Positions 1 through 5,759 of a stretch of 7,193 nt of DNA are shown here, piece after piece. The notes under the pieces were generated by a model. The model worked only from the letters and a program-made list of their open reading frames with translations, did no database searches and was not told where the DNA came from. Each line of letters opens with the position of its first letter. Position 1 is the first letter of the stretch. Made by a program: the position numbers and the translations under genes. Where the stretch lies: assembly GCA_025459035.1 (NCBI GenBank), contig JALORJ010000130.1:1-7193 (forward strand), given 5' to 3'. This DNA comes from Burkholderiales bacterium. GTDB taxonomy: Bacteria; Pseudomonadota; Gammaproteobacteria; Burkholderiales; Ga0077523.

Positions 1-93
1 CAGTCCCGACACCCTGCCTCGAAGGTATCGCCGCGCAGGGCGTCGCGCCAAGGCGGTCGAGCGACATCGATCGCCCCCGGATCGCGTCGCGGC

Positions 94-122
94 AAAAAAA
101 CAGGCGACCCGAAGGTCGCCTG
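94..122 (-). terminator. Intrinsic terminator of the PEP-CTERM gene
   Basis: Read on the minus strand, a perfect 9-bp stem CAGGCGACC / GGTCGCCTG (101-109 and 114-122) closes a TTCG tetraloop with a C-G closing pair, the exceptionally stable cUUCGg type. It is followed directly by seven T (A-tract at 94-100 on the plus strand). It lies 52 bases past the stop codon of the PEP-CTERM gene, the only upstream gene in the right orientation. Stem, loop and U-tract all fit rho-independent termination. On the plus strand the hairpin has no T-tail, so it should act in one direction only. Confidence 0.93.
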
Positions 123-135
123 CGCACATCTGCGT

Positions 136-167
136 GACGGTCGGCGCCGGGACGCGCGCCGAGCGTC
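136..167 (-). other. 3' UTR hairpin between stop codon and terminator
   Basis: An inverted repeat pairs 136-139 (GACG) with 164-167 (CGTC) and 141-147 (TCGGCGC) with 156-162 (GCGCCGA). One G/G mismatch (140/163) interrupts it, and the loop is 8 bases (148-155). This gives 11 base pairs, nearly all G-C. It begins 6 bases beyond the stop codon of the PEP-CTERM gene and has no U-tract, so it is not itself a terminator. It may protect the mRNA 3' end or just reflect high GC. The remaining bases 1-93 hold nothing I can assign; one plus-strand frame stays open there, but with no start or recognisable product. Confidence 0.55.
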
Positions 168-173
168 GGTCGA

Positions 174-1004
174 TCAGGTCCGGCGACGGCGCCGCGCCAC
201 CACGGCGAGCGTCGCGAGGCCGATGCCCAGCATCGCGTAGGTGGAGGGTTCGGGCACGGGGATCTGCTCGACCTTGCCGCTGAAGCCGACGCCGGCACCA
301 GGGGTCAGCCCGAACTGCACGGTGACCACCATGATGTCGTACGGCCCGCCCGAGAGGATCGACCCTGATGCGCTCTGGAAAAAGAACTGTGTATCGCCCG
401 TCATGGGATTCCCGTCCCCGGTCGCGGTGTACAGCATGGACTCGTCGAACAGGTCGACACCCTTGTTCACGCGCACCCGCGCGCCGGACGGAAGGATGTC
501 GATGTCCTGAGCTTCCATGATGTGTCCGCCGGAGGAGGTCGCGTATACCTGCGCGAAAGCGTTGGGTGGCGGGGTCAGCGTGATCCCCATCTCGCTGAAC
601 GTGTTGATCGGCACGGGCAACGCCGGGATCAGGGGCATGCTGAAGGTGAAGGCGAAGGTCATGTCCGCCGCAGAGTTGTTCAACGCCCCGCCGCCGAACA
701 CGAGAAACGGATCGACGTTTCCGGACAAGCCGGTGAGGTAGACCATCGACCCGCCGTCGTCCCAACGCCAGCTACGGGCGGCGGTCGAAATGTCGCCATT
801 GGAGGGGTCGATGCCGATCTGTCCGGAGCCAAGCTCCACGCCGTTGATCGCCACGCTCCAGCCGCACCCCCCGCTTTCGCAGGCACCGCTGAAGTCCTTC
901 AGCGGCTTGTCGACGGTTGCGACCGCCGCAAACGCGCTCGCCGACGCGAGCAGTGCGGTCACGCCGAACGCGGCGGCCGCGAGGGACTGCTTGATGGGAT
1001 TCAT
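174..1004 (-). CDS. PEP-CTERM sorting domain-containing secreted protein
   Basis: A 276-residue exported protein. The N-terminus has a Sec signal peptide (MNPIKQ, then a hydrophobic Ala/Leu-rich stretch to about residue 26, probable cleavage near SAFA). The C-terminus is a complete PEP-CTERM sorting signal: VPEP at 250-253, a hydrophobic helix at about 256-270, then five arginines before the final Thr. In this family an exosortase cleaves at the PEP motif and the protein goes to the cell surface or extracellular matrix; no exosortase is in the window. The mature part (about 27-245) is Gly/Ser/Thr/Asp-rich and looks beta-structured, with two cysteines in CESGGC (42 and 47) that could form a disulfide; I recognise no enzymatic motif. 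The start at 1004 is chosen because AGGAG lies 8 bases upstream (1013-1017) and the signal peptide begins there. A longer open frame to 1220 has a non-coding-like N-terminus. It probably forms its own transcription unit: the next gene upstream ends 212 bases away and a strong terminator follows. Confidence 0.93.
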   Translation of the reverse strand: MNPIKQSLAAAAFGVTALLASASAFAAVATVDKPLKDFSGACESGGCGWSVAINGVELGSGQIGIDPSNGDISTAARSWRWDDGGSMVYLTGLSGNVDPFLVFGGGALNNSAADMTFAFTFSMPLIPALPVPINTFSEMGITLTPPPNAFAQVYATSSGGHIMEAQDIDILPSGARVRVNKGVDLFDESMLYTATGDGNPMTGDTQFFFQSASGSILSGGPYDIMVVTVQFGLTPGAGVGFSGKVEQIPVPEPSTYAMLGIGLATLAVVARRRRRT

Positions 1005-1031
1005 GCAGTGATCTCCTGAAGATCGATGAGG

Positions 1032-1053
1032 CACGTCTTCGCCCGACGACGTG
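1032..1053 (-). promoter_or_regulatory. Inverted repeat in the leader of the PEP-CTERM gene
   Basis: CACGTC (1032-1037) and GACGTG (1048-1053) are perfect 6-bp arms around 10 bases. The element ends 15 bases upstream of the Shine-Dalgarno at 1013-1017. It could be a protein-binding site or a small mRNA leader hairpin. Evidence is symmetry and position only. Confidence 0.3.
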
Positions 1054-1078
1054 TACGCAGACAACCTGTTTTTTTGTG

Positions 1079-1108
1079 ACCCTACGCCGCCCTTGCACAT
1101 CGGCGCAA
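1079..1108 (-). promoter_or_regulatory. Weak sigma-70-like promoter candidate for the PEP-CTERM gene
   Basis: On the minus strand TTGCGC (1103-1108) and TAGGGT (1079-1084) are 18 bases apart, each matching three of six consensus positions. An A6 tract (1112-1117) lies just upstream of the -35-like box, where an UP element would be; a second A-tract (1069-1075) lies near the predicted transcript start. The -35-like box sits in a small inverted repeat (CTTGC 1092-1096 / GCAAG 1105-1109). The match is poor, so this is only the best available guess in the 1005-1216 spacer. I found no convincing sigma-54 -24/-12 element there. Confidence 0.2.
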
Positions 1109-1206
1109 GCGTTTTTTCGAACACATCGCGGGCCGGCGGTCGTCGCGGCAGATCCTCACAACCCACTGTCAGGATTGGGATTTCTCGCGGCAGAAGAAAC
1201 CGGATT

Positions 1207-1231
1207 CCGACCGATTTCAAGCGGTGGTCGG
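1207..1231 (-). other. Inverted repeat spanning the ilvE stop codon
   Basis: CCGACC (1207-1212) and GGTCGG (1226-1231) are perfect 6-bp arms with a 13-base loop that contains the ilvE stop codon (1217-1219). On the minus strand it is followed by a pyrimidine-rich stretch (about 1190-1200) but no T-run. It may contribute weakly to transcript 3'-end formation, but it is not a standard intrinsic terminator. Confidence 0.3.
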
Positions 1232-2317
1232 CTGGGCCACGCCGCGACGCGCGACGACCCGCGTCCAGCCGTACGGGTCCGCTCGGCGTCCCGTCTGGAT
1301 CGCGGTCAGGGTGTCGTACAGGGCCGTCGCGACCGGTCCGGCGGCGCCGTCACCGACCACGAAGTCATGACCGTCGCGGCCGATGCGCCCGATCGGCACG
1401 ACCACCGCGGCCGTGCCCATGCAGAACGCTTCGGTGATCGCCCCGGCACGCACGTCGGCCATCACGTCCGCGATGTCGAGTCGGGTCTCCTCGACCGCAA
1501 AGCCGAGATCCGGCGCCAGCCGCAGCACGCTGTCGCGCGTGACGCCTTCGAGGATCGACCCGGACAGCGCCGGCGTGACGATCGTCCGACCGCCGCGGAC
1601 GAACGCGACGTTCATGGCGCCCGCCTCCTCGATCCAGCGGCGTTCGATGGCATCGAGCCACAGGACCTGCTGGTAGCCGTCACTGCGCGCCGCCTCGGTC
1701 GCGGCGAGGCTGCCGGCGTAGTTGCCGACGGTCTTCGCGCTGCCGGTGCCCCCGCGCACGGCGCGCACGTGGGCGTCCTCGACACGCACCGCGACCGGCC
1801 GGAATCCCGACGCGAAGTACGGCCCGCACGGGCTCGCGACGACGTAGAAGAGGCAACGGGCGCTGGCGCGGACTTCGAGCGTCGGCTCGATCCCCAGCAG
1901 CACCGGGCGCAGATACAGCGACGCGCCGGGTGCCTGCGGCGCCCAGTCGCGCTCGCAGTCGGCGAACGCGGCGAGCGCCTCGACGAAGTCCTCGACCGGC
2001 AGCGGCGGCAGCGCGAGGCGGCGCGCGGAGCGCTCGAAGCGCGCCGCGTTGGCCTCGGGACGGAACAGGCCGAGCGCGCCGTCAGCGCGCAGATAGGCCT
2101 TGGTCCCTTCGAAGATCGCCTGGCCGCAGTGCAGCACCTGCGCCCCGGGATCGAGGGCGATCGGCACGCGCGGCCCGATGCTGGCCACCGGCTCCCAGCC
2201 GGTGTCGGCGGACCAGGTCCGCGTCAGCATGCGGTGCGTGAAGTGGCGCCCGAAGCCCAGCGGGTCCGGCAGCGTCGTCGGCGCCCGGTGGTCGGATGCC
2301 GCGATGCGGATGTCCAT
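1217..2317 (-). CDS. ilvE: Branched-chain amino acid aminotransferase (group II type)
   Basis: A 366-residue PLP-dependent class IV aminotransferase, of the usual length for group II branched-chain aminotransferases. The family transfers the amino group between glutamate and the 2-keto acids of Leu, Ile and Val, the last step of their synthesis and first of their breakdown, in the cytoplasm. Family blocks appear in order: FEGTKAY (69-75), LYLRP and IEPTLEVR (134-150), the ASPCGPYF segment (161-168), GTGSAKTVGNYAGS with Schiff-base Lys195, WIEEAGAMN (228-236) with the glutamate that contacts the pyridine nitrogen, GSILEGVTRDSVL (253-265) binding PLP phosphate, and GTAAVVVPIG (301-310). One oddity is Val197, where the family normally has Gly in K-x-G-G-N-Y. 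The start at 2317 is supported by AGGAG 8 bases upstream (2326-2330). It lies 17 bases downstream of the small secreted-protein gene and is probably co-transcribed from the promoter region near 2950. The enzyme class is secure; strict substrate preference is not shown by sequence. Confidence 0.93.
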   Translation of the reverse strand: MDIRIAASDHRAPTTLPDPLGFGRHFTHRMLTRTWSADTGWEPVASIGPRVPIALDPGAQVLHCGQAIFEGTKAYLRADGALGLFRPEANAARFERSARRLALPPLPVEDFVEALAAFADCERDWAPQAPGASLYLRPVLLGIEPTLEVRASARCLFYVVASPCGPYFASGFRPVAVRVEDAHVRAVRGGTGSAKTVGNYAGSLAATEAARSDGYQQVLWLDAIERRWIEEAGAMNVAFVRGGRTIVTPALSGSILEGVTRDSVLRLAPDLGFAVEETRLDIADVMADVRAGAITEAFCMGTAAVVVPIGRIGRDGHDFVVGDGAAGPVATALYDTLTAIQTGRRADPYGWTRVVARRGVAQPTTA

Positions 2318-2334
2318 CTTCGAATCTCCTGGGA

Positions 2335-2907
2335 TCAGCGGCCCGCGACGCGGTCCGGGGTGGCGTCGCGGGCTTCGCGATCGCCGCCGGGCACGTCACG
2401 CAACCAGTACGGTCGCAGGCAGGTGTTCTCGGCGAACCACCCGCGCGAGACCACGCCCTCGGCCTTCTCGTAGTACTCGAACATCACGTTGAACCAGCCG
2501 GGTCGGGTGGCCCACAGTAAGGTGAGCTCGCGGGCCACGCCGAGCCCGCCGAAGCGGGTGTTGCGGGTGTGGACATGCCCCGGCTGTCCTCGCCGAGCGA
2601 TCTCGGCGGCGGCACGCCCCATCACCTCGGCCACCGACAGCGCCTGCGCATCGACCGCCTTCACCATGACGAGCGCGTCGTCGCAGAACCAGAACTGCAC
2701 CTGCGCCACGTCGTCGCGCGCGAACGGCTCGGTCGCGACGACGAACTCGAGCCCCGCCTCCACGTAGCCGAAGCGCTCGGTGGCGGCCTTCAGCACCTGC
2801 TGGCGCGTCATGCCGTCCTCGAAACCCTCGGCATCGAAGGCCTGCGCGGCCAGCGTGACCCCGAGTGCGATCACGCCACCGACCCACCTCCACCTGCTCG
2901 CGCCCAT
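2335..2907 (-). CDS. Hypothetical secreted (periplasmic) protein
   Basis: A 190-residue protein I do not recognise. The N-terminus is a clear Sec signal peptide: MGASRWRW, a hydrophobic segment (about 10-20), and a probable AQA cleavage site after residue 23. There is no lipobox Cys, so the mature protein (about 167 aa) should be soluble in the periplasm or outside. It has two cysteines (75 in FWFCDD, 163 in ENTC) that could form a disulfide, and an aromatic-rich stretch (about 138-168). The segment GMTRQQVLKAATERFG (32-47) loosely recalls the opening of BamE/SmpA-like small periplasmic proteins, but the resemblance is too short to assign. The start at 2907 is chosen because GGGAG lies 9 bases upstream (2917-2921) and the signal peptide begins there; the longer open frame to 3297 runs into the opposite-strand gene. 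It is first in an apparent two-gene operon with ilvE (17-base gap) and divergent from the c-di-GMP gene. Confidence 0.85.
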   Translation of the reverse strand: MGASRWRWVGGVIALGVTLAAQAFDAEGFEDGMTRQQVLKAATERFGYVEAGLEFVVATEPFARDDVAQVQFWFCDDALVMVKAVDAQALSVAEVMGRAAAEIARRGQPGHVHTRNTRFGGLGVARELTLLWATRPGWFNVMFEYYEKAEGVVSRGWFAENTCLRPYWLRDVPGGDREARDATPDRVAGR

Positions 2908-3064
2908 TTGCGCAATCTCCCGCACAAAACTGTCGACCAGGTCGATTTCGACCCCGACAATAGACGAGCAACGCGCGATCGAACGGCGCGCCGGATCGTC
3001 AGGGCGCACGTCACCGCGCGCCGAGGCGTCCCACGCGCCGACCGTCGTCACCCCCGCGAAGTCG
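2908..3064. promoter_or_regulatory. Divergent intergenic promoter region
   Basis: These 157 bases separate the start codons of the secreted-protein/ilvE unit (minus) and the c-di-GMP gene (plus), so both promoters should lie here. For the minus strand, TATTGT (2957-2962) is a reasonable -10 box giving a leader of about 45 bases, without a good -35. For the plus strand, TCGACC (2933-2938) and GACAAT (2956-2961) are 17 bases apart, each four of six to consensus, giving a leader of about 95 bases. The two candidates overlap, so they could compete. An imperfect palindrome lies at 2976-2998. Box assignments are tentative; the region's role follows from gene orientation. Confidence 0.6.
2933..2953. 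promoter_or_regulatory. Operator-like cluster of TCGACC/GGTCGA half-sites
   Basis: Three identical 6-base half-sites occur back to back in alternating orientation: TCGACC (2933-2938), one base, GGTCGA (2940-2945), two bases, TCGACC (2948-2953). The last two form a palindrome with a TT centre; the first and third are direct repeats 15 bases apart. The cluster sits just downstream of the minus-strand -10 candidate (2957-2962) and covers most of the plus-strand -35/spacer candidate. A regulator bound here could affect either gene. No cognate regulator is in the window; function is inferred from symmetry and position. Confidence 0.4.
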
Positions 3065-5710
3065 ATGCCTCGCACCACGCCCGTCCCACCGTCCCGCCCT
3101 GCTCCGGCCCGACTCGCGACCATGCTGGTCGCGGTCGCGGCCGCGTACTGGGCATTCGGCCGGGTGGGCCTCGCGTACGGGGTGTACCACGGCGGTGCGT
3201 CGCCGGTCTGGCCGGCCGCCGGCATCGCGATGGCCGCGATGCTGCTCGGCGGACCCGAGATGCTGGTGGCGATCTTCGTCGGCGCGTGGCTCAACATGCT
3301 GTCGTCCGGTCAGCCGCCGATCGCGTCGATCTGGCCCGGTTGCGCTGCCGTGGCCGAGGCCGCCACCGGCTGGCTGCTGCTGTCGCGCCACTGCGACTAC
3401 CGCGGCGGCTTCCGGCGCATCCGCGATGTCTTCGCGCTCACCGCCACCGCGGTGGTGGCGCCGATCGTGGGGTCGCTGTTCGGCAACGTCGGGCTGGCCC
3501 TGACCGGCGCCGTGCCCGACGGCCGCTTCTTCGATGCGCTGCTGGTGTGGTGGAGCGGCGATCTGCTCGGCATCAGCCTGGTGACACCGGTCATCGTGTC
3601 GTGGACGCGCGACGAGCGGCTCGTTCGCACGCGGCGCGACCGGCTTGAGCTCGCCACGGTCGTCGCGAGCGGCGCCATCGTCGTCCCGCTCGCGCTGGTG
3701 GCGAGCGCCGATGCGCGCGTGCAGATCGCGCTGCTGTCGCTGGCGCTGCCGCTGCTGGTGATCGCCGTGCTGCGCTTCGGTCAGCGCGTGGGCGGGCTGA
3801 TGGCCACGGGCGTCGTCGTCGCGTGCGTGGTCGCGACGGTTCGCCGCAGCGGCGACAGCGGCGGCGAGATGTGGGAGAACCTCGCGCTGCTCGACGCGCC
3901 GCTGGTGATGTACCTGCTGACGCTGCAGATCCTCGGCGCCGCCAACGCGCAGCGCCAGGACGCCGAGAAGGCGCTGCACGACAGCGAACAGCGCTGGCGC
4001 GCCCTGGCGCGCAACTCGGCCGATCTCGTTCTCGTGCTCGATGCCGACGGCATCGTGCGCTACGCGTCGCCGTCGTCGATCCGCATCCTCGGCGTCACGC
4101 CCTCGATGCTCGAGCAGCACCGCTTCTTCGATCGCGTGCACAGCGACGACCGTCCCGCGCTCGAGACGGCGTTCCGCGATGCGCTGCAGGCGCCCGAGGC
4201 GCGCTTCGAGCGCGAGGCGCGCGTGCTGCGCGACGGCCGCACCTGGGTCGTGCTGCAGACCATCGGCGACAACCTCCTCGAGGACGCCGCGATCGGCGGC
4301 GTGCTGCTCACGTCGCGCGACATCACGGCGCGTCGCGAGGCCGAACTGCGCGTCGAGCAGCTCGCCACCCGCGACGCCCTCACCGGGCTGCCCAACCGCC
4401 TGCTGCTGACCGACCGTCTGCATCGCAACCTGTTCAACGCCTCGCGCCACGCCGACCGCTTCGCCGTGATGTTCATCGACCTCGACCACTTCAAGGCGAT
4501 CAACGACACCCTCGGTCACGATGCGGGCGACGACCTGCTCAAGCAGGTCGCGGAGCGCCTCACGGCCTGCGTTCGCCGCGGCGACACCGTGGCGCGGCTC
4601 GGCGGCGACGAGTTCGTCGTGATGCTCGAGCGCATCGTCGACGACGCCGACGTGGCACAGGTCGCCGAGAAGATGGTCGCGGAGCTGACGCGGCCGTTCG
4701 ACATTTCCGGGCACAGCCTGGTCACGAGCTGTTCGATCGGGGTCGCGCTGTATCCCGGCGACGGGCTCGACGCCGGGGCGCTGCTCAAGAGCGCCGACAC
4801 GGCGATGTACCAGGCCAAGGCGCAGGGACGCGGCCGCTATCGCTTCTTCTCGGCCGAGATGACCACCCGCGCGATGGAGCAGATGACGCTCGGCAACGAC
4901 CTGCGCGTCGCGGTGTCGCGGTCGGAGTTCGTGCTGCACTGGCAGCCGGTGCATTCGCTCGGCGACGGTTCGCTGGTGCTCGCCGAAGCGCTGCTGCGCT
5001 GGAAGCATCCGCGGCTGGGCGTGCTCGCGCCGGGCCGCTTCGTGGGCCTGGCCGACGACAGCGGCCAGATCGTCGAGATCGGCGAGTGGGTGCTGCGCGA
5101 GGCGTGTCGCGTCGGCGCCGCCTGGGCACGCATCGGCACGCAGCCGCCGCGCATCGGGGTGAACGTGTCGATGCGCCAGCTCGACGACCCCGCCGCGATG
5201 GTCGCGGCGATCGCTCGCGCGCTCGACTCGAGCGGTCTGCCGCCAGCATCGCTCGAGATCGAGATCACCGAGTCGCTGTTCGCCGACGGGCTCGCCCGCC
5301 GCGCGGAGACGCTCGCGCGCATCGCGCAGTTGGGCGTCACCATCGCCATCGACGACTTCGGCACCGGGTTCTCGAACCTGGTGCAACTCAAGCGCCTGCC
5401 GGTCAGCACGCTCAAGCTCGACCGGGCGATCGTCCGGGACGTGGCCCGCGATGCCGACAGCGCGGCGATCGTCGGCGCCGTCGTGTCCGCGGCACGGCAT
5501 CTCGGCTGGCGCACGGTCGCCGAAGGCATCGAGGACGCCGAGCAGCTCGCGCACGTGCGGGCGATCGGTTGCGACCTCGGTCAGGGCTTCCTGCTCGGCG
5601 CCGCCCAGAGCGCCGTGCAGTTCGAGGCGACCCATCTGGGCCGCCGCGGCATCGATCGCGCCCACGCGCGGCTGTTCTCGGGTGCCGGCGTGACGCCGCC
5701 CCTGCTCTGA
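3065..5710 (+). CDS. MASE1-PAS-GGDEF-EAL c-di-GMP synthase/phosphodiesterase
   Basis: An 881-residue inner-membrane signalling protein predicted to make and/or degrade cyclic di-GMP. Residues about 17-295 form a MASE1-type membrane sensor of several helices, including the typical PVWPAAGIAMAAMLLGG segment (47-63). A short helical linker leads to a PAS domain (about 310-425). The GGDEF domain (about 428-600) has DxLTGLPNR at its start, metal-binding Asp472 in FIDLDHF, an intact GGDEF (513-517), and an RRGD inhibitory I-site (504-507) exactly five residues before it. The EAL domain (about 610-855) keeps EAL (641-643), Asn700 in NVS, Glu733 in EIT, the DDFGTG loop (Asp763, Asp764), Lys784 in KLD, Glu820 in EGIE and Gln840 in GQG, so both active sites look complete. 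The start is uncertain: ATG 3065 has no good Shine-Dalgarno, nor has ATG 3122 (862 aa), which would begin at the first membrane helix; the frame stays open upstream to 2780 but that overlaps the opposite-strand gene. The ligands of MASE1 and PAS are unknown; no haem or flavin motif is evident. Confidence 0.92.
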   Translation: MPRTTPVPPSRPAPARLATMLVAVAAAYWAFGRVGLAYGVYHGGASPVWPAAGIAMAAMLLGGPEMLVAIFVGAWLNMLSSGQPPIASIWPGCAAVAEAATGWLLLSRHCDYRGGFRRIRDVFALTATAVVAPIVGSLFGNVGLALTGAVPDGRFFDALLVWWSGDLLGISLVTPVIVSWTRDERLVRTRRDRLELATVVASGAIVVPLALVASADARVQIALLSLALPLLVIAVLRFGQRVGGLMATGVVVACVVATVRRSGDSGGEMWENLALLDAPLVMYLLTLQILGAANAQRQDAEKALHDSEQRWRALARNSADLVLVLDADGIVRYASPSSIRILGVTPSMLEQHRFFDRVHSDDRPALETAFRDALQAPEARFEREARVLRDGRTWVVLQTIGDNLLEDAAIGGVLLTSRDITARREAELRVEQLATRDALTGLPNRLLLTDRLHRNLFNASRHADRFAVMFIDLDHFKAINDTLGHDAGDDLLKQVAERLTACVRRGDTVARLGGDEFVVMLERIVDDADVAQVAEKMVAELTRPFDISGHSLVTSCSIGVALYPGDGLDAGALLKSADTAMYQAKAQGRGRYRFFSAEMTTRAMEQMTLGNDLRVAVSRSEFVLHWQPVHSLGDGSLVLAEALLRWKHPRLGVLAPGRFVGLADDSGQIVEIGEWVLREACRVGAAWARIGTQPPRIGVNVSMRQLDDPAAMVAAIARALDSSGLPPASLEIEITESLFADGLARRAETLARIAQLGVTIAIDDFGTGFSNLVQLKRLPVSTLKLDRAIVRDVARDADSAAIVGAVVSAARHLGWRTVAEGIEDAEQLAHVRAIGCDLGQGFLLGAAQSAVQFEATHLGRRGIDRAHARLFSGAGVTPPLL

Positions 5711-5759
5711 AGACCCAGCCGGCGGCGCAGCCGAAGGCCGACCGGCGCTCGCCGATGCC
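5711..5759. other. Convergent intergenic gap without a clear terminator
   Basis: Forty-nine bases separate the stop codons of two convergent genes. The only local hairpin is a 4-bp stem CGGC/GCCG (5743-5746 / 5751-5754) with a 4-base loop; there is no T-run on either strand, so I cannot support an intrinsic terminator. An 11-base direct repeat, CAGCCGGCGGC, occurs at 5716-5726 and again at 5761-5771, spanning the end of the dehydrogenase gene. Termination here is probably factor-dependent or read-through. Confidence 0.5.

Noticed and set aside
1092..1117. Plus-strand terminator (CTTGC/GCAAG stem followed by T6)
   Set aside because: The stem is only five pairs before a mismatch, and there is no plus-strand gene upstream that it could terminate.
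1005..1216. Sigma-54 promoter upstream of the PEP-CTERM gene, as reported for some exosortase substrates
   Set aside because: I scanned for GG-N10-GC. The only hit (minus strand, near 1032-1046) matches the wider consensus poorly and would start transcription on top of the ribosome site.
1005..1220. N-terminal extension of the PEP-CTERM protein, and of the spacer as coding
   Set aside because: A signal peptide must be N-terminal; a good Shine-Dalgarno precedes ATG 1004, and the extension looks non-coding.
1076..2473. A 465-codon plus-strand frame opposite ilvE
   Set aside because: It has no ribosome site, its composition is typical of shadow frames, and it covers ilvE and the end of the secreted-protein gene.
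2780..3064. N-terminal extension of the c-di-GMP protein to ATG 2780
   Set aside because: It would overlap the start of the opposite-strand secreted-protein gene and its promoter. The extension is Ser/Pro/Thr-rich with no domain, and MASE1 begins only after 3122.
3262..3269. GCTGGTGG, identical to the E. coli Chi site (again at 3694-3701)
   Set aside because: It occurs inside coding sequence where Leu-Val codons produce it readily; Chi is species-specific and this is not an enteric genome.
3011..5665. An 884-codon open frame antisense to the c-di-GMP gene
   Set aside because: The plus strand gives a perfect multi-domain protein here. The antisense translation is Arg/His/Asp/Gln-rich with no recognisable domain and is a mirror of GC-biased codon use.
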